A stretch of DNA of 64,000 nt. Source: Lineolata rhizophorae (Eukaryota > Ascomycota > Dothideomycetes > Lineolatales > Lineolataceae). Shown piece by piece: positions 10,943 through 21,798 of this stretch (positions are counted from its first letter, which is position 1; every line of letters starts with the position of its first letter). The stretch spans positions 118,894-182,893 of the forward strand of contig MU001677.1 of the NCBI GenBank assembly GCA_010093515.1, given 5' to 3'. The notes below the pieces were generated by a model that saw only the letters and a list, made by a program, of their open reading frames with translations, made no database searches and was not told where the DNA came from. The translations under genes and the position numbers were made by a program.

Positions 10943-13126
10943 CTACGACAGATTTAGTCTTCCTTCTCTTTGACTCAATTCGTTCACCATTGCTTCCCAC
11001 CATGTAGGCAAGAATCCTACGAGGGCGAATGGTTCTTCAACATAGCCTTGCCCATCAAAAATCCTGGACTGATCCGCATCCATCCACGCCCACAGAAATT
11101 GCATGGCTCTCCAAGCTGGCGGCACGTTCTGATATGTTGTTAGTCTAATTTCACGATTTCAGTGGGACAGGCACGAGAAACTTACCCCGCGCGTCCCAGA
11201 TGAAACAGACTCCATCCAATCCCGCACGATTCGGCGCGATTCCGGTCTGAAAGCGACAGTGCCGGCAATAAACACCGAAAGAAGCGGCGCTTGAGCGGTA
11301 AATAGAGGGCCTGACGTGGGCATCCAATCGATATACCGGCAAAGCCGGGATAGGATGTCTTGAACAAGAGGATGGTTCCTCGGCTTTCTGCGTCACGGTC
11401 GGTAAAGAAGCCTTGCCGACGCATGGTCCATCAACTCACCTTAGAAGCCTACAATGTGCATATATTTGCGCAGCGGCAGAATAACTCTCGGCAATGAGTT
11501 CAGTAACTTTGGTGGGTGTCGTCACTTTTCCGTTTCCATCCAATTCAGTCTCCGCTGCTGCGATGAGTTCCTGAGATGTAGAATAACCTTCTGAAAGGTC
11601 TGACCACTGCCAGAAATTCTCGAGCCTTTCGATCACCTTGCTCGCGATAGCGGGAATGACCGTCGAAGTTGGATCGTTGGCTAGCCTTGCCGACAAGTGT
11701 GTTATTTGCGCCAATGTGTGCATCAGCTTTGAGGAGAATCCTGTAGTTCCAATAACCTTTCGTAGCTCCCGCTCGCTCCCGAGGAGCAACCATGGGAAGT
11801 CACATTTATTATTGTCGCCGAACTCGAGCGGTGCTACGAGGCTGCTACAGATGTACTCGAGCCCCACCCTGTTCGCCAGCTGAAATCGTGCTTGGGAGAA
11901 TTGAACATTAGAAGGAGACTGGTATCGGAAGCCGGGGCTGGAAGCGCTTAGTATGCTTTTAGCCAGTTGTATGGCGCGGAACCACTTGGGGGTAAGCGCC
12001 CCATTCCTCATTTCCCAGTTGACACACTATCAATCTTATTAGTATATCCCAAATCGTTAAATCGGAGCAAGAATTGTACCTCATTATGTACCAGCATGCA
12101 AATAGCTCCGACAATGGCATCCTCATTGCCGGGAGCGAACGAAAGAGCGTTGTTCACTTCACTGCCGAGTAAATGGATAGCCCGTTTATAATGAAGATTG
12201 GCTCGAGCTTCTAGTGTCTCTGTCCGACTAAAGTCAAGCACATACGAAATAGACAAAGCTAATACAGCATGCCTAACAAGAGGACTGCTGCAGACCATAG
12301 GAGCAATCTGCTGCAGATACATGTTGGAGTCAGAAATGACTGTTCTGCCTCCGCACACTGCTACCAAAACTATAGGGGAATTAGCAACTCACTATTTTAC
12401 CTAGGCAGTAACACTTACAAAAATTGAACAGCTTAGCATCTGTAGCATCGAGTTTTGCCCCGCCAAAATCACGCGGAAGGTAGGGCACCATATCAAGAAC
12501 TCCCTTCAGAGTTGGCATGACTCGCGACGCTTTATGCGGCGATGATACCCCAATCGATTGTTTATATTTGTCCTGTGTTGCTTTCGCGCGGAGTTGGACC
12601 TTGATAAGCCCGTCTAAAACACCACCTTCGCTGACGCGTACGGGCGCTCGTTGTTCGCTGACTATGGGATGTTGGACTATGGCTCCCGGAGATAGCTCGT
12701 AGTCGTCCAAGAAAGGGTTCGGCACTACTAGAGGGACGATTCTCTCTTCCTGCCTAGGAGTCGCGGGGATGAAGCCCTGAAAGTCGTTCGGGAGCCATTG
12801 TTGGAGCTCCTGATCGGCGGCGGGGCTTGAATGGATGGCTTCACATTCTGGTCGTACCGTATCATTGTCAGTGAGTTGACACGCAAAACTGTTAATGACT
12901 TACTTCGTTTCCGAGTATGATCTGGTGACACCCTTGGGTCTATGTTGAGATCACCAATTGCGTCAAAGCCGTCGACCCACAACTGGGCATTGACATCGAA
13001 GGCATCTTCTGGAACGTCTAAGGGAACTGTTAGGTTACCGCTCGTTAGATCTGCGCAGGATTGGTCGGCCAGTCGCGGCCGTTTCCGCCAGCTACCGCTA
13101 GGGTCAGGCTCAAGGGCTGCGGCCAT
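10943..13126 (-). CDS. Fungal-specific transcription factor-like protein (Fungal_trans_2 type), no visible Zn cluster
   Basis: Six exons on the minus strand: 13126-12904, 12847-12419, 12369-12080, 12026-11440, 11387-11186, 11128-10943. All donors are GTAAGT-like except one GTACAA, all joins keep frame, and the product is 638 residues. From about residue 220 on it has the fungal regulator fold seen in many Zn2Cys6 proteins: CSSPLVRHAVLALSISYV, EARANLHYKRAI, CRLLR then PRNHPLVQDILSRLC, YIDWMPTSGPLFTAQAPLL and the C-terminal WRAMQFLWAWMDADQ. The N-terminal 220 residues are polar with two basic patches (SWRKRPR, HTRKRKCEA), but no CX2CX6C cluster is present, nor in the sequence just upstream. It may act without its own DNA-binding domain, or a distal exon may be missed. 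It looks intact, unlike its neighbours. Confidence 0.85.
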
Positions 13127-13840
13127 CGAATTTGATCGGGGTCATTAGGAAGCATTAGCATCAGACAAAGCTAGCGCATAGCGTGGTGAGAGATGTGGGC
13201 CGAGACAGCATCCGGACGCGCCCCTGATGGCCGCTATACATTACTTGGCCCGGGCCGAGAGCCCCCCCAGCCGGGGCCACTGATTACATGAGATACTCCA
13301 GCGACCGAGGACGAATCAACGCACCGCCGGCTCGAAGTGCTCGCTGCCCCCCTGGAAACGAGGCTGTTGGGTGAGAGAATATCGCATTTCCTCGAATGTG
13401 AAGAAACCGATTGGACAACATACCACGCTGCCGGAGTTGAAGCGCCATGGATTCACTTACCAAAGATTTGCTCGAGAGCCTCAGCAGCAATTCCAACACG
13501 CCAAGGGCTGGCAGTTTACTTCAGACTCATCTTCCGGCTATTATCGACAAGCTAGGGCCGGCGCCGGCCGGTATCCCATGCTTGTTAGCCGAAATCGGCG
13601 ACTCTCTCATACGGGTGCTCAATATCATGTCGGAATTCGCGAAAGCTACTATATATCGAGAACTTATCCGAATATGCTAGCTCAAAAGCAGGAGAGCTTT
13701 TGGACTGAGCATGATCCGCAGACTCTGGATTACTTCGGTGATAAGCACGCAGCACTGAAGTACGAAGATATATAGCTCCTATAGACATGCTGCTTGAGCT
13801 AATGGTCACTAGAGACTTGACTGTATGAATAGCTACTGCT
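13127..13840. other. Intergenic, nothing recognised
   Basis: Upstream side of the regulator gene. A short GC-rich patch with C and G runs lies at 13215-13280; the rest is AT-richer. Overlapping plus-strand frames around 13371-13775 (134 codons) and 13447-13680 (77 codons) have no motif I recognise and are not supported further. Confidence 0.4.
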
Positions 13841-14330
13841 GTTGAGCATTGCTATGTCATTTGGAAACAGCCTTCCATCACCATTTCTCTTAGCTACAAT
13901 CTCTAGCCCGAACCGAGCACCGACGCACTGCCTATGTATTCAACTTCCCCGCCGCCACTACAAGCCACCGAGTCTAGCCACAACCAGCCCGCAGCGGCGC
14001 TCTCGACTCCTGCTATATAAGTGGAGGGTGGCAGTGAATATTTAGAAGATAATGTTACGGCGCCGCAGGCGAAAAGTTCACCACTGGGGAACAATACCAC
14101 GTTGTCTACATCCAAAAGCCCTAAGGCCGAACCATGAAAAATCTTTTGTATGTGATTTGCCTAGCTGCACAAAGGCCTTCGTTAAAATAGATCAACTTGA
14201 ACGGCATAAAAAGAACACGAAAGATAAGCAGCAGGAATGGGTGATTGAAGGTTCTATGCAATAACGCTACCGGTTGATAGGGAGAAGCGATTGGGTTCAT
14301 CAAACACGGACATGAGCTAGAGAGTCAGTA
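13841..14330 (+). pseudogene. C2H2 zinc-finger protein relic
   Basis: At about 14134-14220 the plus strand codes for HEKSFVCDLPSCTKAF followed by a Leu-containing helix and ERHKKN. This is the pattern of a fungal C2H2 finger (Cys-X4-Cys-X12-His), but the final zinc ligand His is replaced and the frame stops soon after at 14262-14264. About 150 bases upstream another frame reads a Ser/Pro/Gln-rich linker (about 13940-14020) ending in a stop, the kind of sequence that precedes such fingers in fungal regulators. Frames do not connect and no start is clear, so I call it a broken host gene of unknown role. Confidence 0.5.
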
Positions 14331-15130
14331 ATTTCTTCAGTATTCGTATATGTCGAACATGTAAAATTTGCCCAGGAGGCTGAAATGACGCATCTGCCTT
14401 CAAACCATCTGGAATTTCGCAGTATCCCCTACATTGTTTTATGTGCTCTATTGTATCATTATCTAGGCCGCCCAGCGCTCGGCCGTGGATCGTGAAGCCT
14501 CGTCACACAAATTACCCAATAACACCTGCGGTCACCGCGAAGAGCGACTTGGGAAAAAGCATCCACCATCATTGAAATTGACAGTCTCTCTGACTTAGAG
14601 TGGAATGCGTTTGACCGGCGTGGCCGCGGGCTGGTTGACATACCCCCTACATGAAATAGAAAGATCTCGAAAGGAGCTCTCTAACGGTGATGTGCTATCC
14701 GTAAAGCATGCCCTCATGTCTACTCTATATTCACTCTGCTGCGAGCCCGACACTATACACTTTTCCCATTTGTTGGCGCCCACCTCAGGGATGTCCCCGT
14801 CTATGTCTATGAAAGATGATTTCAAAGCCGTGTTTAGGCTGCGCCTAAACCTATTCCACGCTTCGCATCACTCTTTTCATGATACCACAAACACAAACAC
14901 CTAGGTAGGAGAAACCAGGTTCTCGTGACCAGTTGCACCCAGGTTGAAATTCCTTCGTTACCATCCGAACTCTGAAACATGTTCGGAAGTCGTTCATTTA
15001 GTCATTGCGTTCGTATTGAATGGCAGTCGCAACAACATAAGTAGCTACCAACAACGGCAATACAGCGACAACCCCAACCTACAAATCACCCTCAACCCCC
15101 TCGGCACGCCCTCCTAACCGCCTCGCACAA
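14331..15130. other. Intergenic, nothing recognised
   Basis: AT-richer sequence marking the right end of the accessory island. One plus-strand frame of 99 codons (14605-14904) has no recognisable motif. From about 15060 the sequence becomes C-rich and is the 3' flank of the molybdate transporter. Confidence 0.4.
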
Positions 15131-16597
15131 TCACGACAGCAACCTCTGCCTCTCCCCCTCCTCATCTCGCCTGCGCCTCCAACCCGCCCAACACCGTCTC
15201 ACTGCGCCCATCCTACTGCTTTCCCACCACTCCGGCACCCTAAGCCCCCAATGCCACAACATGCCCGCGACGAATCCAACGGCGTCGTTGCGGAACGCTA
15301 GTAACGCCGCGACCGTCGCCAGCATGACCTCCCACCGATCGCGGCACTCCGCCCCGGTCGGCTCGCGCGGCCTCTTCACCTTTACTAGCACGCCGCCGCC
15401 GCCGTGCGCGTCGGCGCTTCCGCCGCCGCGTTCTCCGCGGCTCTCAGCCTCGGCCTCGACCTCCTCCCACAAGTCGCGCGCGCCCGCGTTCAGCGACTCG
15501 CCCACCTTGGCCAGCTCCACGCCCGCCGCCACCACCATGACGCCGAGCACGGCGCGGGGAAAATGCGCCAGTGCGTCGCTCACCGCAGCGCCCCAGCGCA
15601 GCGCCACGGCGCCGAGGGCCATCTTTGCGGCGCCGAGGACGACGACGGAGGCGCCGGAGCGGGCGCCGAAGCGGGCCTGGGCGGCAAGGCCGCCGGAGCC
15701 GTGGCAGGCGGGCATGGCGGCGAACCAGTTAGAGGCGAGGTTAGTGAGGGCAACGGAGAGGCCGAGGGCCGTGGGCGTAGGGCAAGGGAGGTGCGGGAAG
15801 AGGTCCGCCGAGAGGTGGGAGACGGCGAGGATGGAGTTGAGGACGGTGAGGGGCAGTTGGCCGAGGGAGGCCGTCAGGGCGGCGTGCAGGAAGGTGCGGC
15901 CGGAGGGAATGAGGACGGGAGGGATGTGGTGCGGTGGGTGGTCGTGGTGGTGGTGCGACGTCCGTAGGTGTACTATGGCGAGGATGAGGCCTGCGAGGAA
16001 TAGGATCAGCGCGGCGGGTGCGCGGGGACGGCGCGCGCAGGTGAGGAGGAGCAAGAAGGCCGCAATGGCCCACCCATAGTTGTCGTGCCACCCGGGCTCG
16101 TCCCAGGCGATGCCGCCGAGCAGCGTTGCCTTGCCGCCGCTCAGCACCAGGCTGAGCCCCGCGCCCACTTGGATGCCCTTCACCACTGGCACCGGGACGT
16201 TGCGTCCGAGCCAACCTAATGCGCCAGTTATCGCAAGTACCCCAACCGCCGCAGCGACCACTATCCCCGCGGCGGCGTTCTCGGCAGGCGAAAAGCTACG
16301 CGACAGCGCGATCGAGGCGATTGCTTTCATTGGCTGCACGGGCAGCGGGACGCCGAAGAAGACGCCCGTCGCGATGTTTGCGGCGCCGGTGAAGAGGAGG
16401 GTGCGCGGAAGAGAGATGGTCCCAGCGAGGGCGAGCGCGAGAAGAAGCGGAAGTAAGGTACCCAGGTCGCCCAGGGCGCCGGAGAGTTCGGCTAGAGGTT
16501 GCTCGCGGAGGGTGCGGAGGTTGTGGGCGTTGAGGGCGCGGAGGCGACGGAGGAGAGGAGTCGAGTTGGATATGCTCATGGTGGATATGGAAGACAC
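15131..16597 (-). CDS. Molybdate transporter, MOT1 family
   Basis: Single-exon frame of 488 residues. The two MOT1 signatures are present: ELSGALGDLGTLLPLLLALA (about residues 38-57) and GVFFGVPLPVQPMKAIASIA (about 97-116). The rest is strongly hydrophobic with about ten membrane segments, separated by short loops. The family carries high-affinity molybdate uptake, needed for nitrate reductase and xanthine dehydrogenase. A His-rich cytosolic or luminal loop (THHHHDHPPHH-like, coded near 15924-15960) sits in the middle and an acidic, Gly-rich linker follows the core. The start could also be the Met at codon 7 (16579). Long opposite-strand frames here are codon-bias shadows. Whether it sits in plasma, vacuolar or another membrane is not visible. 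Confidence 0.9.
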   Translation of the reverse strand: MSSISTMSISNSTPLLRRLRALNAHNLRTLREQPLAELSGALGDLGTLLPLLLALALAGTISLPRTLLFTGAANIATGVFFGVPLPVQPMKAIASIALSRSFSPAENAAAGIVVAAAVGVLAITGALGWLGRNVPVPVVKGIQVGAGLSLVLSGGKATLLGGIAWDEPGWHDNYGWAIAAFLLLLTCARRPRAPAALILFLAGLILAIVHLRTSHHHHDHPPHHIPPVLIPSGRTFLHAALTASLGQLPLTVLNSILAVSHLSADLFPHLPCPTPTALGLSVALTNLASNWFAAMPACHGSGGLAAQARFGARSGASVVVLGAAKMALGAVALRWGAAVSDALAHFPRAVLGVMVVAAGVELAKVGESLNAGARDLWEEVEAEAESRGERGGGSADAHGGGGVLVKVKRPREPTGAECRDRWEVMLATVAALLAFRNDAVGFVAGMLWHWGLRVPEWWESSRMGAVRRCWAGWRRRRDEEGERQRLLS

Positions 16598-17804
16598 GTC
16601 GGCGATGGGACGTGCTAAGATCTCTAATAGAAGAGTAAGGTGAGAATGTAGTCGCGGCTATACAGGTAAGGACAGGTGGGGAATGAGACACTAAAGGTGG
16701 GTATGCAGCGCTGAAGGAGACAACGTTAAGCAAAGTGTCGTGGCATGTCGTATAGCTGTCCCACGTAGGCGCGGGAATCACAGTTGCGAAGCTTCCTAGG
16801 GAATATATACAAGGCAAGAATTTCGAAGGCGCAAATGTGGAGGAAGAAGGCTAAGCCATCGGCGAGCAGCGATGACGGATGTGGCCGATGACCGGCGTCC
16901 CTTGAGCTAGCCCCATCAGCCAATCAGAACACTGCATCGCAACGGAAAAAAGTCTCTCGTAGCCATGTTCAGGTTCTAGTGGGGTTCTGCCATCTCATGG
17001 CTCTAACTAGGAAACGCAATCATTTCTTTGACATGGCATGTCAACCGAGTCGAGATCCGTAAAGACACCTTCATACGCCCGGGACTCAATTGACATCGCT
17101 GTCAGGATGACTCTTCATCAGTATCTCCGGATTCTCCGAACCGCAGCACTAATCACATTGTGTCTCTGGTGACTCGAACCAGACGAGATGCTTTGTTGAG
17201 ATTTCGAGCAAGCAGGAAAGAGTTCTCATCTTCACCAGGGCAAGGATAACAGGCATGGGAAGACTTTCCGCCGCGGTTCAAGGCGAACAAGTGCTTATGC
17301 CTCGTTGATTTGTCTCGTTATTGATTACAGACACTCAAAGCACTCAAGCGATATCTCAGCACCTCTATCTCATTCTACTCTGTTCGGTGGTCCTAGAACC
17401 GCGAGACGAATGGCCCTGTGGAAACCAGCCTACTGGAGAATGCGACAAGCGGAGCGGCATCCTAAGCCGAGAACATATATCAAAGCAGTAATATTTTTGC
17501 AAACCTGCCACCTAAGTGCGGTAGTTCCCATCAAGTCATTCTACCAAATGCCCTCTCGAAAGAAGACGGCAGTATTAGAAACTATACAAAGGAAAAAGCC
17601 TACACAGGATATCCGATGGTTATAACAGGACCCTAAACCCCTCAAAACGCTCCAAACTTCACAATGTTCTCCGGAAACACCCAGCCCTCGCCCCAAGCAT
17701 GACCACAATAAAAATTTTGACACCCACAAATCCTCTCCTCTCACCACCCCCTCCGAGTTCCTCCCCAAACCAACCTCCCCCCCCCGTCCTCGTTCACCCA
17801 ACCC
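16598..17804. other. Intergenic, nothing recognised
   Basis: Promoter side of the molybdate transporter followed by moderately AT-rich sequence. A plus-strand frame at 17305-17625 (106 codons) has no recognisable motif. From about 17690 the sequence turns C-rich and pyrimidine-biased, which is the 3' flank of the next minus-strand gene. Confidence 0.4.
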
Positions 17805-19340
17805 CTAGTCCTGCCCCTCCCCTACCGCCCTCGCCGCCCTCACCAACCCCTCCATCCTTTCTCCCAACGCGCCCACCAACGCCCTACTCTCCCCCAATAC
17901 ACTCTCCTCCGTCCCGACCGTAACACCCACCTCCCTCAGCGCATCCTCCCTTTGCGCGGTCAGCTCTCCGCCCTCCCCCTCCCCTCTCCCCGCCTCCGCA
18001 TTAGCCGGCCCCAACCCCATCGCATACTCCACCCGCGCCGCAAGCCCGCGCATCTCGCGCCGCCGCGCCGCCAGCCCGGCCCACTCGGCGTACCCGGCCT
18101 CGAGCACGGCCAGAGCCGACGCATCCCGCGCGAAGCACAGCCCGTACTGAGCGCAGTAGCAGGCGCCGGGCGAGCTGCGCGGACACGCGTCGCGCGTCGC
18201 CGCCGACGGGCTCCAGCCGCCGCCGTCCTCCTCGTCGCCGGCAGCACTCGCAGACCCGTCGCCCCCGTCCCTGCGTGAAAACACCGCCGGAACGAGGCCC
18301 CAGACCGCCCAGGCCGCATCGTCGGCCGCGACTCTGGCTTCGGCGTCCGCGTCCACGTCCACGTCCGCTCCTGCGTCCACGCCCTCGTGCTGCGCCGCGC
18401 GAGCCTTTTCCACTCCTCGTTGCGGCTGCGGCTCCGCCGTCGGTTCTACCTGTGCGGCGCGCGATGCGACGGCGGCGAGGGCGTCGAAAAGGGAGGCGAG
18501 CGTGGCGCGCTGGGCGGGTGAGGGCCAGGCTGGTGCGAGGGCGAGCTGGAAGGATGGAGGGAAGGGGAGGAAGTAGGGTAGGGGTGCGGGGGAGGAGGGA
18601 GATTGCTGCCATATGGACGTCGCGAGGGCCGCAAGGGACGGGGAGAGCGCGGTGGGGCAGTTTAAGTCGGTTGGGGGTTTGCTGGATGGGATGGGTGCAG
18701 CGAAGGACGTGGAGGAATCGGATGGGTCGCAGACGAGCGGGACGAAACCGGTAGCGAGCACGTGGTTGCGGCGGAGCGAGGAGAGCAGCGAGGAGAGCGA
18801 GTTGGACAGGAGGTAGCTGTGCGGCCACGTCTCGAGGCCGTCTTCGCCGTCCTCATCGCCGACCATGTCGGCCGGCGTGCTCGCGAACACCACGAGCGGT
18901 GTCGCGTCGGCCGCATGACTATCTGCCGTCGTCCCCTCGGCCGCGTCGAGCAGGAAAGCGAGCAGTCGAAGGGCCTGCAGCACGGCGCCGTGGGGCGGGA
19001 AGGTCGCGGTGAGCGCGCCGGGCGCGCCAGACAACGCCGCAGCGAGGCGCGGGTACAGGTAGCGGGTGTCGAAGGCGGAGTCGAGGAGGATGAGGGAGTC
19101 GGTCGGGCGGAGCGGGAGAGCGGAGGTCCAGGTGAGGTTAAGGTCGGAGGGTTGCGCCGGGAGGGAGAGGAGGAGGGTTAGGGCGGTGCGGTCGTCCCCG
19201 GCGGCGCTGGATGCGACCGGCGCATCGTTCTCGGCGCTGGAAGAGACGTCGCGGTCGGCGGAGGGAGAGGAAATAAAGAAGTGATAGAGCGCGAGAAGGG
19301 TGAGGATGGCTGTGAGGAGGTAGCGGACATGGGAGCGCAT
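17805..19340 (-). CDS. Unknown type II membrane protein
   Basis: Single-exon frame of 511 residues. It starts with a short basic head (MRSHVR), one membrane segment (YLLTAILTLLALYHFFI, residues 7-23) and a long polar remainder, the layout of a type II protein facing the ER/Golgi lumen. The lumenal part has two partly conserved-looking blocks: residues about 60-240 (DLNLTWTSALPLRPTDSLIL ... LETWPHSYLLSNSL) and about 385-450 with closely spaced Cys (CPRSSPGACYCAQYGLC). Between them is an acidic and Ala-rich low-complexity stretch with DVDVDADAEA. The C-terminus is Ala/Glu-rich helix. I recognise no family. It is divergent from gpi8, 1.17 kb away, which is suggestive but not evidence of a shared role. 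Confidence 0.75.
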   Translation of the reverse strand: MRSHVRYLLTAILTLLALYHFFISSPSADRDVSSSAENDAPVASSAAGDDRTALTLLLSLPAQPSDLNLTWTSALPLRPTDSLILLDSAFDTRYLYPRLAAALSGAPGALTATFPPHGAVLQALRLLAFLLDAAEGTTADSHAADATPLVVFASTPADMVGDEDGEDGLETWPHSYLLSNSLSSLLSSLRRNHVLATGFVPLVCDPSDSSTSFAAPIPSSKPPTDLNCPTALSPSLAALATSIWQQSPSSPAPLPYFLPFPPSFQLALAPAWPSPAQRATLASLFDALAAVASRAAQVEPTAEPQPQRGVEKARAAQHEGVDAGADVDVDADAEARVAADDAAWAVWGLVPAVFSRRDGGDGSASAAGDEEDGGGWSPSAATRDACPRSSPGACYCAQYGLCFARDASALAVLEAGYAEWAGLAARRREMRGLAARVEYAMGLGPANAEAGRGEGEGGELTAQREDALREVGVTVGTEESVLGESRALVGALGERMEGLVRAARAVGEGQD

Positions 19341-20512
19341 GCGACGTAGTTGGCGGTGGGGAGCAAGTTAAGTAGTGGCCGAGTTCCTAGTACGAACTGT
19401 ACGATAGCTGGAAGTAGTGACGGAGTGAACGGAGTGGAAGGTGAGGATTGATTCCAGTGCGACGAGCGCTCGAGTTGTGCCTCGTCACATAAAGCGCAGC
19501 TCAGGGGAAGGCAGGAGACAGACGATCCAGACGTCGATGTACGGGACGCACAAAACGAACGACTTCACAGGCCAGAGGAGGGCCGGCGGATGGCAGATTT
19601 TACGACGGAGCACCCCATTCTTCTTTAACGCTTTAGTCGTCCGCCTGCTCCCTCTACGGCACCGCACGCGAGTGAATTTAAACACGCGTCCGCCCCGCGG
19701 AAGCCCGGCAGGGGTCAAATATAGGCTTGGCGCGCATCCTTCCGCATCCGACGCCCTGCGTCGCCGGGCTCTGCCGGGGGGTGGCAGGTTTGCGCCCATA
19801 GCCTCGTCCTTCTCAGGTCCATTCTGGAGCGCATCACGCGCATCTAACTGAGGGCAGGGTTGATTGACGGCCGTCATCGGCTTCCGCAGCTTCCGGCATG
19901 GGAATTTGGGGATGGCGGGTTTCTTCTTGATGGGATTTCCAGCGATCCTGGGCTATTATAACGTCTTTCCTTGACTTCGCTCGAGCGTGGGGCCGACGGA
20001 TGCGCTGCGCGCGCAGGGGTTTTCAGGGCAAGCGCTGCACATCATCCGTCTCCTCGATAGTCCACGTGCCGGACGTTTCGTCAAGCAAGGGGTGATTTTC
20101 TTCACCAGTGCAGGCGCTGAATTGGAGAGACACTCCTACTCGTAACTCGATAGCAAATGCTCCCTACCGGACGTATGTAGAAGAGCGAAATTGACTCCGC
20201 CGATCGAGTGAAAGTGACTTGAGTGCACGTGAAAGGGACCGTGCGCTCTCGGCTGGCTACGCAGCGCTACGAACAGATTACCTCAGGGACTTTTGTCAGC
20301 GGGGCCAGATCATCGACCCCCGTATTCGTACTGCCCATTGCCATTCTCCCGTAAACCTCCCAGCTGCGGACCATGAAGCGAAATGGAGTGCCTTCACTAG
20401 GTACCGCTCCATGCTAGCCACCTAGCTTGCTTCAAATCGCGTTCAAAGTCCTCCCGACTTCCTCCGCCCTTATTCCGCCAATTCTCCACCACTCCACTTC
20501 TAGCATTCCACC
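19341..20512. promoter_or_regulatory. Shared 5' flank between divergent genes
   Basis: The stretch lies between two divergent starts (17805-19340 minus and gpi8 plus) and must hold both promoters. No clear TATA box or named operator was recognised. Short open frames on both strands (for example 19441-19851) have no motif and look like chance in GC-rich sequence. Confidence 0.45.
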
Positions 20513-21798
20513 ATGTGGCGCAACACCGGAGGACTTCCAGTCCTCCTCTTTGCCCTCGCCGCTTGTTTCGGGCTCGTCTCTGCCGAGCACACCTCCAACT
20601 GGGCTGTCCTGGTGTCGACGTCGCGCTTCTGGTTCAACTACCGGCACATGGCCAACGTGCTCTCGCTCTACCGCACCGTCAAGCGCCTCGGCATCCCGGA
20701 CTCGCAGATCATCCTGATGCTGCCCGACGACATGGCGTGCAACCCGCGTAACGCGTTCCCTGGCACCGTGTACAACAACGCCGACCGCGCGCTCGACCTG
20801 TACGGCGACAACATCGAGGTCGACTACCGCGGCTACGAGGTCACGGTGGAGAACTTCATTCGGCTGCTGACAGATCGCGTCGGTGAGGACATGCCCAGGA
20901 GCAAGAGGCTGCTGACAGACGATCGGAGCAACATCCTGGTGTATATGACGGGACATGGCGGGAATGAGTTCTTGAAGTTTCAGGACGCCGAGGAGATTAG
21001 CGCCTTTGACATCGCGGATGCGTTTGAGCAGATGTGGGAGAAGAAGAGGTAAGCGTGAGGCGTTACCAACAGCAGCCTTTTCGTCTAAACAGCCATTTCC
21101 GCAGGTACCACGAGATGCTCTTCATGATCGACACCTGCCAAGCCAACACCATGTACTCGAAGCTATACTCACCCAACATCATCGCGACGGGCTCGTCGGA
21201 GCTGGACCAGTCGTCGTACTCTCACCACGCCGACGCCGACGTCGGCGTCGCCGTCATCGACCGCTACACGTACTACAACCTCGACTTCCTCGAGACGCAC
21301 GTGCGCGAGCCGTCGTCCAAAATGACGCTCGGCGACCTTTTCGACTCGTACGACGAGGCCAAGATCCACTCGCACCCGGGCGTGCGCTTCGATCTCTTCG
21401 CCGGCGGCGAGCGCCGCGCCCGCGACCGCCTTGTCATGGATTTCTTCGGCAACGTCCAGAACGTCGAGCTGGAGGAAGGCGGCAACGGAACGGGTGCCCG
21501 CTGGCGCGGCGATAACGCGACTGACGCGGCGACGACGTGGAGGGAAGAATTGAGGATGCTGGGGCGCATGATCGAGGAGGCGAGGTCGAAGCAGGGAACT
21601 AATGAGTCTGGGGTGGTGGGCATGGACGAGGTGGATAGGACGCCGATGGTCAAGGAGGCACCGGTGCGACAGGTCGGTGCGGCGCGCGTTAGCGCCGAGG
21701 AAGGAGGGTGGAAGAAGAAAGCGCTGGGGTTGACGACGCTGCTCGGTTGCGCGGGCGCGTGGATAGCGGGTTCGATGTTGGAGGCAAAGAAGCTGTGA
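20513..21798 (+). CDS. gpi8: GPI-anchor transamidase catalytic subunit Gpi8/PIG-K
   Basis: Cysteine protease-like (C13) subunit of the ER complex that cleaves the C-terminal signal of precursor proteins and attaches a GPI anchor. Two exons, 20513-21048 and 21105-21798, join in frame through a 56-nt intron to give 409 residues. A signal peptide (about 1-24) leads into [20 protein letters not shown]. The catalytic pair is visible: His at about 148 in YMTGHGG and Cys at about 190 in [14 protein letters not shown], with the conserved [14 protein letters not shown] after it. A hydrophobic segment near the C-terminus ([19 protein letters not shown]) fits the single membrane anchor. The region between (about 310-380) is variable and polar, as usual. 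Confidence 0.95.

Noticed and set aside
15261-16079. 272-codon plus-strand frame
   Set aside because: Lies opposite the molybdate transporter; product is Ala/Ser/Arg/Pro-rich without motifs, a shadow of third-position GC bias.
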